Origin: GCA-016699835 sp964543905
Lineage (GTDB): Bacteria; Planctomycetota; Phycisphaerae; Phycisphaerales; UBA1924
Assembly: GCA_964543905.1 (NCBI GenBank)
Contig: CAZIZO010000006.1
Location: 124,001-188,000 of the forward strand
Reading direction: 5' to 3'
DNA: 64,000 nt
The notes beneath the pieces are model-generated. The model saw only the letters and a list, made by a program, of their open reading frames with translations. It was not told the origin of the DNA and did no database searches. Made by a program: the position numbers and the translations under genes. Positions 28,662 to 38,087 of this stretch are shown here, piece by piece. Numbering within the stretch: position 1 is the first letter of the stretch; each line of letters opens with the position of its first letter.

Positions 28662-30734
28662 ATGGCCAGCCGCTCACCAGCCGACATCCGCAACATCCTG
28701 CTCACCGGCACCGGGGGCAGTGGAAAGACGCTCCTCACCGAACGCCTGCTCTTCGCCACGAACGTCATCAAGCGGATGGGCACGATCGAGGAAGGGAACA
28801 CCGTCTCCGACCATACCGAAGAGGAGAAGCACCACAAGCATTCGCTCTACCCCTCGCTCGTCCACTTTGACTACGAGGGACACGACGTCCATCTGATCGA
28901 CACACCCGGACGCGCCGATTTCCTCGGCCAGGCCATTGCCTGCTTCCCGGCCGTGGAAACCGTCGCGATCGTCATCGATGCCGCGAAGGGCGTTGAGAGC
29001 ACGACGCGCCGCCTGATGCAAATCGGCGAGCAGCGCCAAGTCCCGCGCATGATCATCGTCAACAAGATCGATGATGACCAGATCGACCTTGCCGAACTCA
29101 CCGCGAGCATCCGCGAAGCCTTCGGGAACATCTGTCTGCCGATCAACCTGCCCACGCCCGGACGCGACAAGGTGGTCAACGTCTTCGAGCACGACGGGCA
29201 TGATTCCGCGGGAGACGCCGCCGAGTTTTCTTCGATCCACGAGGCGCACAAGAACATCGTGGAGCAAGTGATCGAGGTCGATGACGAACTCACGGAGCAA
29301 TACCTCGAAAAGGGCGAAGGCTTCGACCCCGCCAAACTCCACGCGGCCTTCGAGAAGGCTCTGGAGCAGGCGCACTTGGTGCCGATCTGTTACTGCTCCG
29401 CGAAGACCGGCGCGGGCATCGATGACCTCCTCCACGTCTTCGCCTCGCTCTGCCCGAGCCCCGTGGAGGTCAACCCGCCCGAGTTTGTGCGGCGAGAAAC
29501 CGAGAACGGGGAAGAGAAGGAGTGGCATCCCCAGCCCGATCCCGCGGGCAAGGTCTTGGCGCACGTCTTCCGCGTCACCACCGATCCGTTCGTGGGCAAA
29601 CTCGGGATCTTCCGCGTCTGGCAGGGCACCGTCAAGAGCAAGAGCGACCTGCTCATCGATGACCACAAGAAGACGATCAAGATCGGGCACATGTTCAAGT
29701 TGCAGGGCAAAGAGCACGTGGAAGTGCACGAGGTCGGCCCGGGCGAGATCGCCGCCGTCGCGAAGATCGATGAACTGAAGTTCAACGCCGTACTGCACGA
29801 CTCGCACGAGTTGGATTCGGTCCACCTGATCCCCCTCCCACTGCCCAAGCCGATGTATGGGCTGGCGATCGAACTCAAGAACCACGCCGACGAGACGAAG
29901 TTCAGCAATGCCGTGCATAAGTTGATGGCGGAGGACCCGACCTTCACGGTCGAGCGCATCGCGGCCACGAAGCAGACGGTGATGCGAGGCTTGGGCGAGT
30001 TGCACCTCCGGATCATCATGGAGCGTCTGAAGAAGCAGAGCAACATCGAGTTGCTGACGAGCCCTCCGAAGGTCGCGTACAAGGAAACGATCGCGGCGAA
30101 TGCCGACGGACACCATCGCCACAAGAAGCAGACCGGAGGCGCGGGCCAGTTCGGCGAGGTCTATCTGCGCGTCGCACCGCTGCCGGCCGACCACCCGACG
30201 GGATTCGAGTTCAGCAACGACACCGTCGGCGGATCGATTCCCCGCCAGTTCATTCCCGCGGTCGAGAAGGGCGTGCGGATGATCCTCGCGGACGGGGCCT
30301 TCGCGGGCTACCCGATGACGGGCATCGCCGTCAGCGTGTACGACGGAAAGTACCACGACGTGGACAGCAAGGAGATCGCGTTCATCACGGCGGGAAAGAA
30401 GGCGTTCATCGACGCGGTGCAGAAGGCCAAGCCCGTGCTCATGGAGCCCTACGTAACGCTCGAGATCACGGCGCCGAGCAAGTACATGGGGGACATCGCG
30501 GGGCATCTCTCGACCAAGCGCGGGCGGGTGCAGAACAGCGACGTGATCGGGAACGACGTGTGCGTGGTGCGCGCCACCGCACCGCTCGCGGAGGTCCAGA
30601 ACTACGCGAACGAACTCAAGAGCATGACGGGAGGCGCAGGAACGTACACCATGGACTACAGCCATGATGAACGCACTCCGCCGCAGGTCCAGCAGGCGGT
30701 GATGGCCGCGTACAAGCCCAAGGAAGAGGAGTAG
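28662..30734 (+). CDS. Elongation factor G-like GTPase (EF-G2 type)
   Basis: A 690-residue translational GTPase. The G domain has DTPG and NKID, but its P-loop reads GTGGSGKT, not the GHVDAGKT of canonical EF-G. Domains II-V follow, with the EF-G signature regions TVERIAATKQTVMRGLGELH, KKQTGGAGQFGEVYLRV and SKYMGDIAGHLSTKRGRVQ. The order and length fit EF-G. The changed P-loop fits the EF-G-like paralogues that accompany a normal fusA and whose role is less defined. The ATG at 28662 lies nine bases after TAGGAGG. No rps or tuf genes adjoin, in keeping with a second copy. Confidence 0.88.
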   Translation: MASRSPADIRNILLTGTGGSGKTLLTERLLFATNVIKRMGTIEEGNTVSDHTEEEKHHKHSLYPSLVHFDYEGHDVHLIDTPGRADFLGQAIACFPAVETVAIVIDAAKGVESTTRRLMQIGEQRQVPRMIIVNKIDDDQIDLAELTASIREAFGNICLPINLPTPGRDKVVNVFEHDGHDSAGDAAEFSSIHEAHKNIVEQVIEVDDELTEQYLEKGEGFDPAKLHAAFEKALEQAHLVPICYCSAKTGAGIDDLLHVFASLCPSPVEVNPPEFVRRETENGEEKEWHPQPDPAGKVLAHVFRVTTDPFVGKLGIFRVWQGTVKSKSDLLIDDHKKTIKIGHMFKLQGKEHVEVHEVGPGEIAAVAKIDELKFNAVLHDSHELDSVHLIPLPLPKPMYGLAIELKNHADETKFSNAVHKLMAEDPTFTVERIAATKQTVMRGLGELHLRIIMERLKKQSNIELLTSPPKVAYKETIAANADGHHRHKKQTGGAGQFGEVYLRVAPLPADHPTGFEFSNDTVGGSIPRQFIPAVEKGVRMILADGAFAGYPMTGIAVSVYDGKYHDVDSKEIAFITAGKKAFIDAVQKAKPVLMEPYVTLEITAPSKYMGDIAGHLSTKRGRVQNSDVIGNDVCVVRATAPLAEVQNYANELKSMTGGAGTYTMDYSHDERTPPQVQQAVMAAYKPKEEE

Positions 30735-30846
30735 GTCCGCGACCTCGACGTTCCCCACCCGGTTGGAGCGCGAGAGTGCTCCTCCCGGCTTTCGAAGTCC
30801 GCGCCGAGGAGCGGCTGCGAAGACCAGTCCGCGGAAGGAGTCTCCG

Positions 30847-31788
30847 ATGCCAGCGTCCCGCAAACTTCCGTTCGTCCTGCTCGTCGTCGCGCTCGTCGGC
30901 GCGGGGGGCGTGCTCTGGTACGCGATTCAAGACTTGACGGGCGAAGCCCGCGGCGATCACGCGGACCCAACCCGCCCGTCCAACGGCCATGCGCGCATCC
31001 ACGATCTTGTCGATCGGGGTGAGATCGGGGCGATCAAGGCCGCACTCGCGTCGGGCGCGGACGTGGATCAGGTGCTCGATGACCCGGCGAGTTCGCGACG
31101 GGGCATGACCCCCTTGATGCTCGCGTGTTGGAACGGCAAGCCCGACGCGGTGCAAACCCTGCTCGAGGCGAAGGCGAACGTGGCGATTCGCGCCCGCGAC
31201 GGCGCGACGGCCCTGTTCTGGGCCGCCGGGTGGGGAACCCCGGGAATCATAAAATCTCTTCTCGACGCCGGCGCTCCCGTGGACGCCCGCCGAGACGATG
31301 GGCTGACACCGCTGATGATCGCGTGCGCTCGGGGCGATGTGGCCAACGTCGAGGCGCTGCTCGCGGCCGGGGCCGATGCGAATGCCCGCAACAAGTGGGG
31401 ACAGTCGGCGCTCCAACTCGCCGTCCAGAGTGGCGAGGCTTCGAAGATCCACCTGCTCTTGGCCAAAGGCGTGAACGTCAACGCGAGGGCGGATGACGGG
31501 CAGACCGCGATCGGGTACGCGTGCTCCCAGGGCAGCGCGGACGTCCTCGACGTGCTGATCGCCGCCAAGGGGGATGTGAACGTCGCCGACCGGGACGGCA
31601 TGACGCCTCTGATGCGTGCCGCGGATGCCGGCGACGAACGCAAAGTCGCTTCGCTCCTGAAGGCCGGGGCGAACGTGAAGGCTGTGGATCAGCAAGGTCG
31701 CGACGCGGCGGCGTGGGCAAAACTCCGCGACGATGACGCGAGCAAGAGCGTGCTCCGCCTGCTCGCGGAGCACGAGCCGAAGAAGTAG
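30847..31788 (+). CDS. Membrane-anchored ankyrin repeat protein
   Basis: A 313-residue protein with an N-terminal signal anchor (about 7-26) and seven to eight ankyrin repeats from about residue 45 onward (GMTPLMLACWNGKPDAVQTL, GLTPLMIACARGDVANVEAL, GMTPLMRAADAGDERKVASL). Ankyrin repeats mediate protein binding; predicted location is outside the cytoplasm. GGAAGGAG precedes the ATG at 30847; an upstream in-frame start at 30763 would move the anchor inside. The stop codon abuts the stop of the convergent next gene with no base between. Confidence 0.88.
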   Translation: MPASRKLPFVLLVVALVGAGGVLWYAIQDLTGEARGDHADPTRPSNGHARIHDLVDRGEIGAIKAALASGADVDQVLDDPASSRRGMTPLMLACWNGKPDAVQTLLEAKANVAIRARDGATALFWAAGWGTPGIIKSLLDAGAPVDARRDDGLTPLMIACARGDVANVEALLAAGADANARNKWGQSALQLAVQSGEASKIHLLLAKGVNVNARADDGQTAIGYACSQGSADVLDVLIAAKGDVNVADRDGMTPLMRAADAGDERKVASLLKAGANVKAVDQQGRDAAAWAKLRDDDASKSVLRLLAEHEPKK

Positions 31789-32007
31789 TTACGGCTCGAG
31801 CGGGTTGCCGATGAGTTTGGCGCACAGCAAGGCGAGGAGCGAGCCCGCGAGCGAAGGCCACCATTGCTCACCGTAGAACGCGATTCCGGAACCGGCGAGG
31901 AGTGAGAGCCCCGCGAGGCAAAGTCCAACGTGCCGAAAACGCCGGAGCACCAGGAACGACCCCAGCAGTCCCAACGCTCCGTTGATGACGACAAAGCCGA
32001 AGTCCAT
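31789..32007 (-). CDS. Small hypothetical membrane protein
   Basis: A 72-residue protein with two to three hydrophobic stretches (about 4-19, 25-41, 46-65) and few charges. I do not recognise a family. GGGAGG at good spacing selects the ATG at 32007; the frame is open farther up but that part is polar and unsupported. It may be independent: a terminator for atpA lies upstream between the two genes. Confidence 0.55.
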   Translation of the reverse strand: MDFGFVVINGALGLLGSFLVLRRFRHVGLCLAGLSLLAGSGIAFYGEQWWPSLAGSLLALLCAKLIGNPLEP

Positions 32008-32186
32008 CGGTCGAACCTCCCGCCACGCCACATGAGAGCATCGCATACACGGTCGGATGCGGCCACCCATCGGGGGAGCGTGCACTGGGAAACGCCGGGA
32101 AGGTGTTCCGTCTATGTGGCCTGCCGCGACGATCGCATCCATGAAGCAGGACCGGGTCCGCCGTCCGGTGGCGACTTGCCCTGAAT

Positions 32187-32223
32187 GAAAAGACGGCCGG
32201 AGCGGATCGCCCCGGCCCGTCCC
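32187..32223 (-). terminator. Rho-independent terminator after atpA
   Basis: On the minus strand GACGGGCCGGGGC and GCTCCGGCCGTC form a stem with one bulged G and one G-T pair, followed by TTTTC. It starts about 20 nt after the atpA stop. Confidence 0.65.
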
Positions 32224-32242
32224 ATATGCTGGACTTGGTGAG

Positions 32243-33823
<1,581 letters not shown>

Positions 33824-34657
33824 GATGATGGCCTCGCGGGTGCGGTGGTGTGTGGATGTCCGGGCACGAACCAAACCGGGCCCAAACGTTCCCTTCCCGA
33901 TGGAAGGGGGAAAGGATAGCGCGCGGGAGGCCCCACGGAAAGCAGAGCACGCTTCTCCTGTGCCGAGAAACTCCCCCCCGCAGGGACCGATTCCGGCGTT
34001 CGGTGGACCGCGGCCTGGCACGGGGTCGCGTGCGGGCTCCCATCCCCTGCTCGCGTTGATGGGCGCAGCGATCGACTTTGGCACGTTCGCATCGCCCGTC
34101 GCTGCCTACCCCACCAGCCTCGACGACGGAAACATGTCGGGGACGCCCGACGACGGGTGACCCTTGACGACCTCCTCTTCGTCCTCGCCCGCTACAAGGG
34201 CGGGGCTTGGAGCGACCCAGGGGGTGATCCGGCGCATCGCACGCCCCACGCGGCGAGCCGGGCGCGTTCCGGGGCATGCCCGGATCGCCACACGTTGATC
34301 GAACGAAAATACGCGACTCGAAAGTGTCCGACGGCGCTTGCGGCTGGCTCTCCGCCGCCGGCGCTCGCAGCGGGCTTCAAGATAGCCGTTGCCCACGAAT
34401 ACAACATCCAACCCGAGCCGGGGCAGACTGAAGTCCCCGGCCCGTCTCTCCCTTTAGGCCAAGTAGGGGACACCACTCAAACAGGGGACAGGATCATTCT
34501 GCGGATCGCCATGCCACACTTCGCATGAGTCGTCTCAATGTTGCTCCCACGCCGGCCGATGGAGAGAGTGGCGTCGTGCGCGTGATGCACGACGAAGGTC
34601 ATCCGATCCGCAAGCCTGCCCTCGGCTGGTGCAAGGCAACTGACAGGAACCACCCTC
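33824..34657. other. Gene-poor stretch between atpA and the CZB gene
   Basis: 834 bases with no complete gene. It holds the atpA upstream region, a frameshifted dockerin remnant (34116-34208) and a leader before the CZB gene that includes a small hairpin (TCGTGC and GCACGA at about 34574-34594). Frames here are short, biased by GC content and without recognisable domains. Confidence 0.5.
34116..34208 (+). pseudogene. Frameshifted remnant of a GC-type dockerin-like repeat
   Basis: One frame encodes SLDDGNMSGTPDDG up to a TGA at 34158. The next frame, starting at 34157, continues VTLDDLLFVLARYKGG. Together they align with the intact repeat at the end of the subtilase (VDDGSFTNTLDGG then VTIDDLLYYLFRFE). 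Adding one G at about 34157 would restore the frame. No secreted protein domain is visible upstream, so this looks like the decayed 3' end of a lost gene. A sequencing error is possible but would not supply the missing gene body. Confidence 0.55.
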
Positions 34658-35017
34658 ATGTCCCTCGATTTTTCCTCCGCTCGAATCAAGCACGCCACCT
34701 GGAAACTGAAACTGCGCGATTTCCTCGACGGAAAGCCGGGCCTGACGGCAAACCAGGCCACGAGCCACCGCGACTGCGACCTGGGGAAGTGGCTCTACAG
34801 CGAAGGACTTTCGAAGTATGCCACGATCTTGGACATGAAGACGCTCGAAAAGGAGCACGAGAAACTCCACCAGTTGATCAAGACGATCGTGGACCTGAAG
34901 AACTCGGGCAAGGCGAAGGAAGCGGAGGCGGAGTTCCTCAAGGTCGAGCCCGTGAGCAACAGGATCATCGAACTGCTGAAGTCGGTCGAAGCCAAGGTGG
35001 TCAAGAAGGCCGCGTAG
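34658..35017 (+). CDS. Stand-alone CZB (chemoreceptor zinc-binding) domain protein
   Basis: A 119-residue soluble protein that is almost entirely a CZB domain. It has an N-terminal His (IKHATWKLKLRDF), CDLGKWLYS (Cys ligand), and HEKLHQ, which give the 3-His/1-Cys zinc site. CZB domains usually sit at the end of chemoreceptors or diguanylate cyclases and sense zinc or hypochlorite; here there is no output domain, so it may act through a partner. The start ATG gives the usual domain edge. Confidence 0.75.
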   Translation: MSLDFSSARIKHATWKLKLRDFLDGKPGLTANQATSHRDCDLGKWLYSEGLSKYATILDMKTLEKEHEKLHQLIKTIVDLKNSGKAKEAEAEFLKVEPVSNRIIELLKSVEAKVVKKAA

Positions 35018-35052
35018 TCCAACCCATCGACGCCCTGTCCGACCACAGAGAG

Positions 35053-35083
35053 AAAAACGACCCCGCGTCAAGTCGCGGGGTCG
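35053..35083. terminator. Bidirectional terminator between CZB and thiolase genes
   Basis: Perfect 10-bp stem CGACCCCGCG (35058-35067) and complement (35074-35083), loop TCAAGT. A run of five A at 35053-35057 gives a T-run on the minus strand, so it best serves the thiolase gene; the plus side has only a weak T-run. Confidence 0.8.
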
Positions 35084-35107
35084 TGGTGTTTGAGGTCCAG
35101 CGTCGGC

Positions 35108-36319
35108 TCACACCTCGACGAGCATCGCGACGGCGTTGCCCCCGCCCAGGCAGAGCGCCGCGACCCCTCGCTTCCCGCCCGTGCGATGCAACTGGTGGAT
35201 CAGCGTGGTGAGGACGCGGGCGCCGGAGCAGCCGATGGGGTGGCCCAAGGCGGTCGCACCGCCGGCAAGATTGACCTTCTCCTCCGGGATGCCGCCTTCC
35301 TTCATGTTCTGGAGCGTCTGGGCGCAGAAGGCCTCGTTGAGTTCGAAGAGGTCGATGTCCTTCACCGCGAGTTTGGCCTTGGCGAGCACCGCGGGCACCG
35401 CGAGCGCCGGAGCGCGGAAGATGTCCTTGGGCGCCACGCCGGAGGTGTGATAGGCGACCACTCTCGCGATGGGCTTGACGCCAAGGGCTTCGGCCTTGGC
35501 GAGGCTGGCGACGCAGAGGGCCGCGCCGCCGTCGCTGATCTGGCTCGCGTTGCCGGCGGTGACCGTGCCGTCCTTCTCGAACACGTTTCTGAGTTTGGCG
35601 AGGGAGTCGAGCGTGGTCTCGGCGCGAATGCCCTCGTCGGCGGTGAGGCCCGGCGACTTCTTGTCCATGCATTGCTCGCCCGTCAGGGACACCATCTCGT
35701 TCTTGAACCACCCTTCCTTCGTCGCCTTCGCCGCGAGGCGGTGCGATCGCTCGGCCCAGCGATCCTGATCGGCGCGGGTGATCTCGTACTTCTTGGCGAT
35801 GTAATCCGCACCGTTGCCCATCGCCCAGCACTCGAAGGCGCAGCGCAGGCCGTCGTACTGCATGTGGTCCTCGAACTGCATGGGGCCGAACTTCGGCGCG
35901 CCCGCGCCGTCGCGGATGGCGGCGAAGTACGGCGCGCGGGTCATGCTCTCAAACCCGCCCGCCAGGACCAGTTGGTTATCACCCGCCTTGATGGATTGGG
36001 CGGCCTGCATGACGGCCTGCAACCCCGAGCCGCAGACCTTGTTGACGGTCACGCACGAGGTGGTCTCGGGGAGTCCCGCCTTGAGCGCCGCCTGGCGTGC
36101 GGGGTTCTGCCCCAGCCCGGCCTGCAGCACGCAGCCCATGATGACTTCGTCCACGCCCCCGCCCTTGATCGCGCCGCCGATCGCCGCGTTTTCGCTCGCG
36201 ATCGCCTGGATCGCGTACGCGCCGAGTTGAGGGGACGGGACCTTGGTGAGCCCACCAAAGAACTTGCCGATGGGGGTGCGCTTGGCGGCGAGGATGACAG
36301 GGGTGGTCGAAGCGGACAT
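35108..36319 (-). CDS. Acetyl-CoA C-acetyltransferase (thiolase)
   Basis: A 403-residue thiolase. It has the nucleophile Cys in VNKVCGSGLQAV, the general-base region GHPIGCSGAR near the C-terminus with the second Cys, and the GGN motif in CLGGGNAVAM. It either condenses two acetyl-CoA or cleaves acetoacetyl-CoA. Sequence alone cannot tell biosynthetic from degradative use, and no phaB or fad gene adjoins. The start ATG at 36319 gives MSASTTPVILAAKRTPIG, a standard thiolase N-terminus. Confidence 0.9.
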   Translation of the reverse strand: MSASTTPVILAAKRTPIGKFFGGLTKVPSPQLGAYAIQAIASENAAIGGAIKGGGVDEVIMGCVLQAGLGQNPARQAALKAGLPETTSCVTVNKVCGSGLQAVMQAAQSIKAGDNQLVLAGGFESMTRAPYFAAIRDGAGAPKFGPMQFEDHMQYDGLRCAFECWAMGNGADYIAKKYEITRADQDRWAERSHRLAAKATKEGWFKNEMVSLTGEQCMDKKSPGLTADEGIRAETTLDSLAKLRNVFEKDGTVTAGNASQISDGGAALCVASLAKAEALGVKPIARVVAYHTSGVAPKDIFRAPALAVPAVLAKAKLAVKDIDLFELNEAFCAQTLQNMKEGGIPEEKVNLAGGATALGHPIGCSGARVLTTLIHQLHRTGGKRGVAALCLGGGNAVAMLVEV

Positions 36320-36405
36320 GCGAGGCTCCCAGAGAAAAGGGGTACGGACCGGAAGAGAAGATTCTACGCGCCGTATGCAGCGCCTTCACTCTCTACTATT
36401 GGAGC

Positions 36406-37437
36406 ATGTTCTCCAGCCCGACCGTGGACACCGTGATGGCGAGCGAGCGTGCCGCCTCGTTTACGAAGCGCTCGATCAAGGCGTCGAGCAAGATGGGAGC
36501 GTTGCGGCTGGCGATGTCGATGCTGGACCTGACGACGCTCGAAGGCAAGGACTCGCGGGAGAAGGCGCGGGCGCTGTGCCGAAAGGCCCTGCGACCCTTC
36601 GAACGCGACCACGAGGTGCTGGGCGAGGAGGTGCCGAGTTGTGCCGCGGTGTGCGTGTATCCGTCGCTCGTCGAAGCGTGCGTGAAGGAGTTGGACGGAC
36701 GGGACGTGATGCCGCGGGGTGTCAAGATCGCGTCGGTGGCGACGGGGTTTCCCAGCGGGCAGTATCCGCTTGACGTTCGTGTGGAGGACACGCGGCGTGC
36801 GGTGGCGGCCGGGGCGGACGAGATCGACATGGTGATCAACCGCGGCGCGTTCTTGGCCGGGCGATATGACGAAGTGGGCGAAGAGATTCGCGCGGTCAAG
36901 CGGGCGTGCCTGCGAGACGATGGATCGGCGGCGCACCTCAAGGTGATTTTGGAAACCGGTGAACTTGAGACGCTGGATGCCGTCCGGTTTGCGAGTGACC
37001 TGGCGATTCGCGCCATGGATGACGTGGATCGGGAATGGGCCCAGGCGAGCCATCGCACACCCGAAGACGAGAAGCGAGCACGAGCCTCGGGCGATTTCAT
37101 CAAGACCAGCACGGGCAAGGTACAGCCCGCGGCAACGATGCCCGTGACGCTGGTGATGCTCGAGGCCGTGCGGGATTGGTATCTGGACACGGGAAAGATC
37201 GTGGGGGTGAAGCCCGCGGGCGGAATTCGCACCGCGAAGCAGGCCGTGCAGTATCTAGTGATGGTGCACGAGACGCTGAGCCCGCTGTGCGTGCCGGGGT
37301 TTGAGGGTGGGAACCCGTGGCTGACGCCCGAGTTTTTCAGGTTTGGCGCGAGCGCGCTGTGCAATGACATTCTGCGACAGATGGTCAAGTTGAAGACGGG
37401 GAAGTATGTGGCGGGATATGACTTTTCCGAAGCATGA
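36406..37437 (+). CDS. deoC: Deoxyribose-phosphate aldolase (long type)
   Basis: A class I aldolase that converts 2-deoxyribose 5-phosphate to acetaldehyde and glyceraldehyde 3-phosphate in nucleoside salvage. The catalytic Schiff-base lysine lies in DFIKTSTGK, the second lysine in VGVKPAGGIR. At 343 residues it belongs to the longer DeoC group, with an N-terminal extension of about 40 residues and inserts. TACTAT ends 6 nt before the ATG at 36406, and GGAG falls too close for a normal ribosome binding site. Confidence 0.9.
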   Translation: MFSSPTVDTVMASERAASFTKRSIKASSKMGALRLAMSMLDLTTLEGKDSREKARALCRKALRPFERDHEVLGEEVPSCAAVCVYPSLVEACVKELDGRDVMPRGVKIASVATGFPSGQYPLDVRVEDTRRAVAAGADEIDMVINRGAFLAGRYDEVGEEIRAVKRACLRDDGSAAHLKVILETGELETLDAVRFASDLAIRAMDDVDREWAQASHRTPEDEKRARASGDFIKTSTGKVQPAATMPVTLVMLEAVRDWYLDTGKIVGVKPAGGIRTAKQAVQYLVMVHETLSPLCVPGFEGGNPWLTPEFFRFGASALCNDILRQMVKLKTGKYVAGYDFSEA

Positions 37438-37513
37438 AACCTCCCTCCGGCGACCGATTGCGCTCACGAGTCACCCAGGCCATCCCGTCACTTTCCACGG
37501 AACAATCTGAATC

Positions 37514-37541
37514 TTGACCCGTCTGTTGACCGACGTATACT
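37514..37541 (+). promoter_or_regulatory. Promoter of the lysW operon
   Basis: TTGACC (37514-37519), a 16-nt spacer and TATACT (37536-37541). Transcription would start near 37548, giving a leader of about 250 nt before lysW. Confidence 0.65.
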
Positions 37542-37568
37542 GCTCACTCGTGCATCCTGTAGGCAGGC

Positions 37569-37737
37569 CGCCCGGGACATCACCATGCGATCCACCCCGA
37601 CCACCAAAGCCACCAAAGCCACGAAAGCCAAAGGCGCGAACAGCGTCCGGGCGTTTGTGTGCTTTTCGGGTGGTTTGAAGTAAGACCCCTCCCCTGAAAA
37701 AGCCGACCAAGCAAACCCCGGACGCGTGTCCGGGGTT
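37569..37737 (+). promoter_or_regulatory. Attenuator with alternative pairings upstream of lysW
   Basis: Four segments can pair in mutually exclusive ways. Segment 1 (CGCCCGG, 37569-37575) pairs with segment 2 (CCGGGCG, 37647-37653). Segment 2 (GTCCGGG, 37645-37651) pairs with segment 3 (CCCGGAC, 37717-37723). Segment 3 pairs with segment 4 (GTCCGGGG, 37728-37735) as the terminator. Segments 2 and 4 share GTCCGGG. A ribosome paused at the AAA codons (37606-37632) would leave segment 2 free to take segment 3 and prevent termination. Confidence 0.55.
37585..37683 (+). CDS. Lysine-rich leader peptide of the lysW operon
   Basis: A 32-codon frame starting ATG at 37585 and ending TAA at 37681. Residues 6-16 read TTKATKATKAK; lysines 8, 11, 14 and 16 are all AAA, although genes nearby favour AAG. 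The rest is GANSVRAFVCFSGGLK. GGGA is a weak ribosome binding site 9 nt upstream. Position (promoter upstream, terminator hairpin 31 nt downstream, lysine-type biosynthetic operon next) and codon content fit a leader peptide for attenuation. Translation is unproven. Confidence 0.6.
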   Translation: MRSTPTTKATKATKAKGANSVRAFVCFSGGLK

Positions 37738-37745
37738 TTTCGTTT
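37714..37745 (+). terminator. Intrinsic terminator in the lysW leader
   Basis: AACCCCGGAC (37714-37723) and GTCCGGGGTT (37728-37737) form a 10-bp stem with a GCGT loop, followed by TTTCGTTTT. It lies 54 nt before the lysW start and between its promoter and gene, so it must be conditional or the operon would be silent. Confidence 0.85.
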
Positions 37746-37798
37746 TGAGTTTCACGATCCCGTCCGAGAGCCTAGTGCTCGCATTTGAAAGGCCCAAC

Positions 37799-37990
37799 AT
37801 GAGCGCACCTTCTGCCGCGTTGACCACCTCCGCCTGCCCCGAATGTGAGGGCGTCGTTCAGTTCGACCGTCCACCACTGCAAGGGCAGGTCGCACGCTGC
37901 AGGGACTGTGGCGTGGAACTGGAAGTGGCGTTGACCAACCCGATTCGCCTGGAACTGGCCCCCGAGGTTGAAGAAGACTGGGGCGAGTAA
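37799..37990 (+). CDS. lysW: LysW, amino-group carrier protein
   Basis: A 63-residue acidic carrier protein. A zinc-ribbon head (CPEC, CRDC) is followed by an acidic stretch ending in EEDWGE. The C-terminal EDWGE is diagnostic: its last glutamate is joined to the amino group of alpha-aminoadipate or glutamate so that intermediates are carried and protected through lysine or arginine synthesis. AAAGG precedes the ATG at 37799; an in-frame upstream ATG at 37745 overlaps the terminator. Confidence 0.95.
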   Translation: MSAPSAALTTSACPECEGVVQFDRPPLQGQVARCRDCGVELEVALTNPIRLELAPEVEEDWGE

Positions 37991-38087
37991 TTAACGCCAG
38001 CGAAGCCATCGTGCCGGGACGCATCGCCCGACCTCCCTTGGAGCCATCTCTCGTCGTCTCCCGTTCCGCCTTGTACCGAGCCATCTC

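Noticed and set aside
28674..30863. 729-codon open frame antisense to the EF-G-like gene
   Set aside because: The sense strand encodes a clear GTPase with a good ribosome binding site; the antisense product shows no recognisable motif.
34530..34657. Known riboswitch before the CZB gene
   Set aside because: I compared the stretch by eye with c-di-GMP, glycine, SAM-IV and tetrahydrofolate consensus patterns and found no match.
37601..37632. Tandem ACCAAAGCC repeat as a CRISPR-like or mobile repeat
   Set aside because: Only three 9-base units, all in the frame of the leader peptide; explained by the repeated Thr-Lys-Ala codons.
37438..37798. Lysine riboswitch (L-box) upstream of lysW
   Set aside because: The conserved L-box core is not present; a leader peptide with alternative pairings explains the region better.
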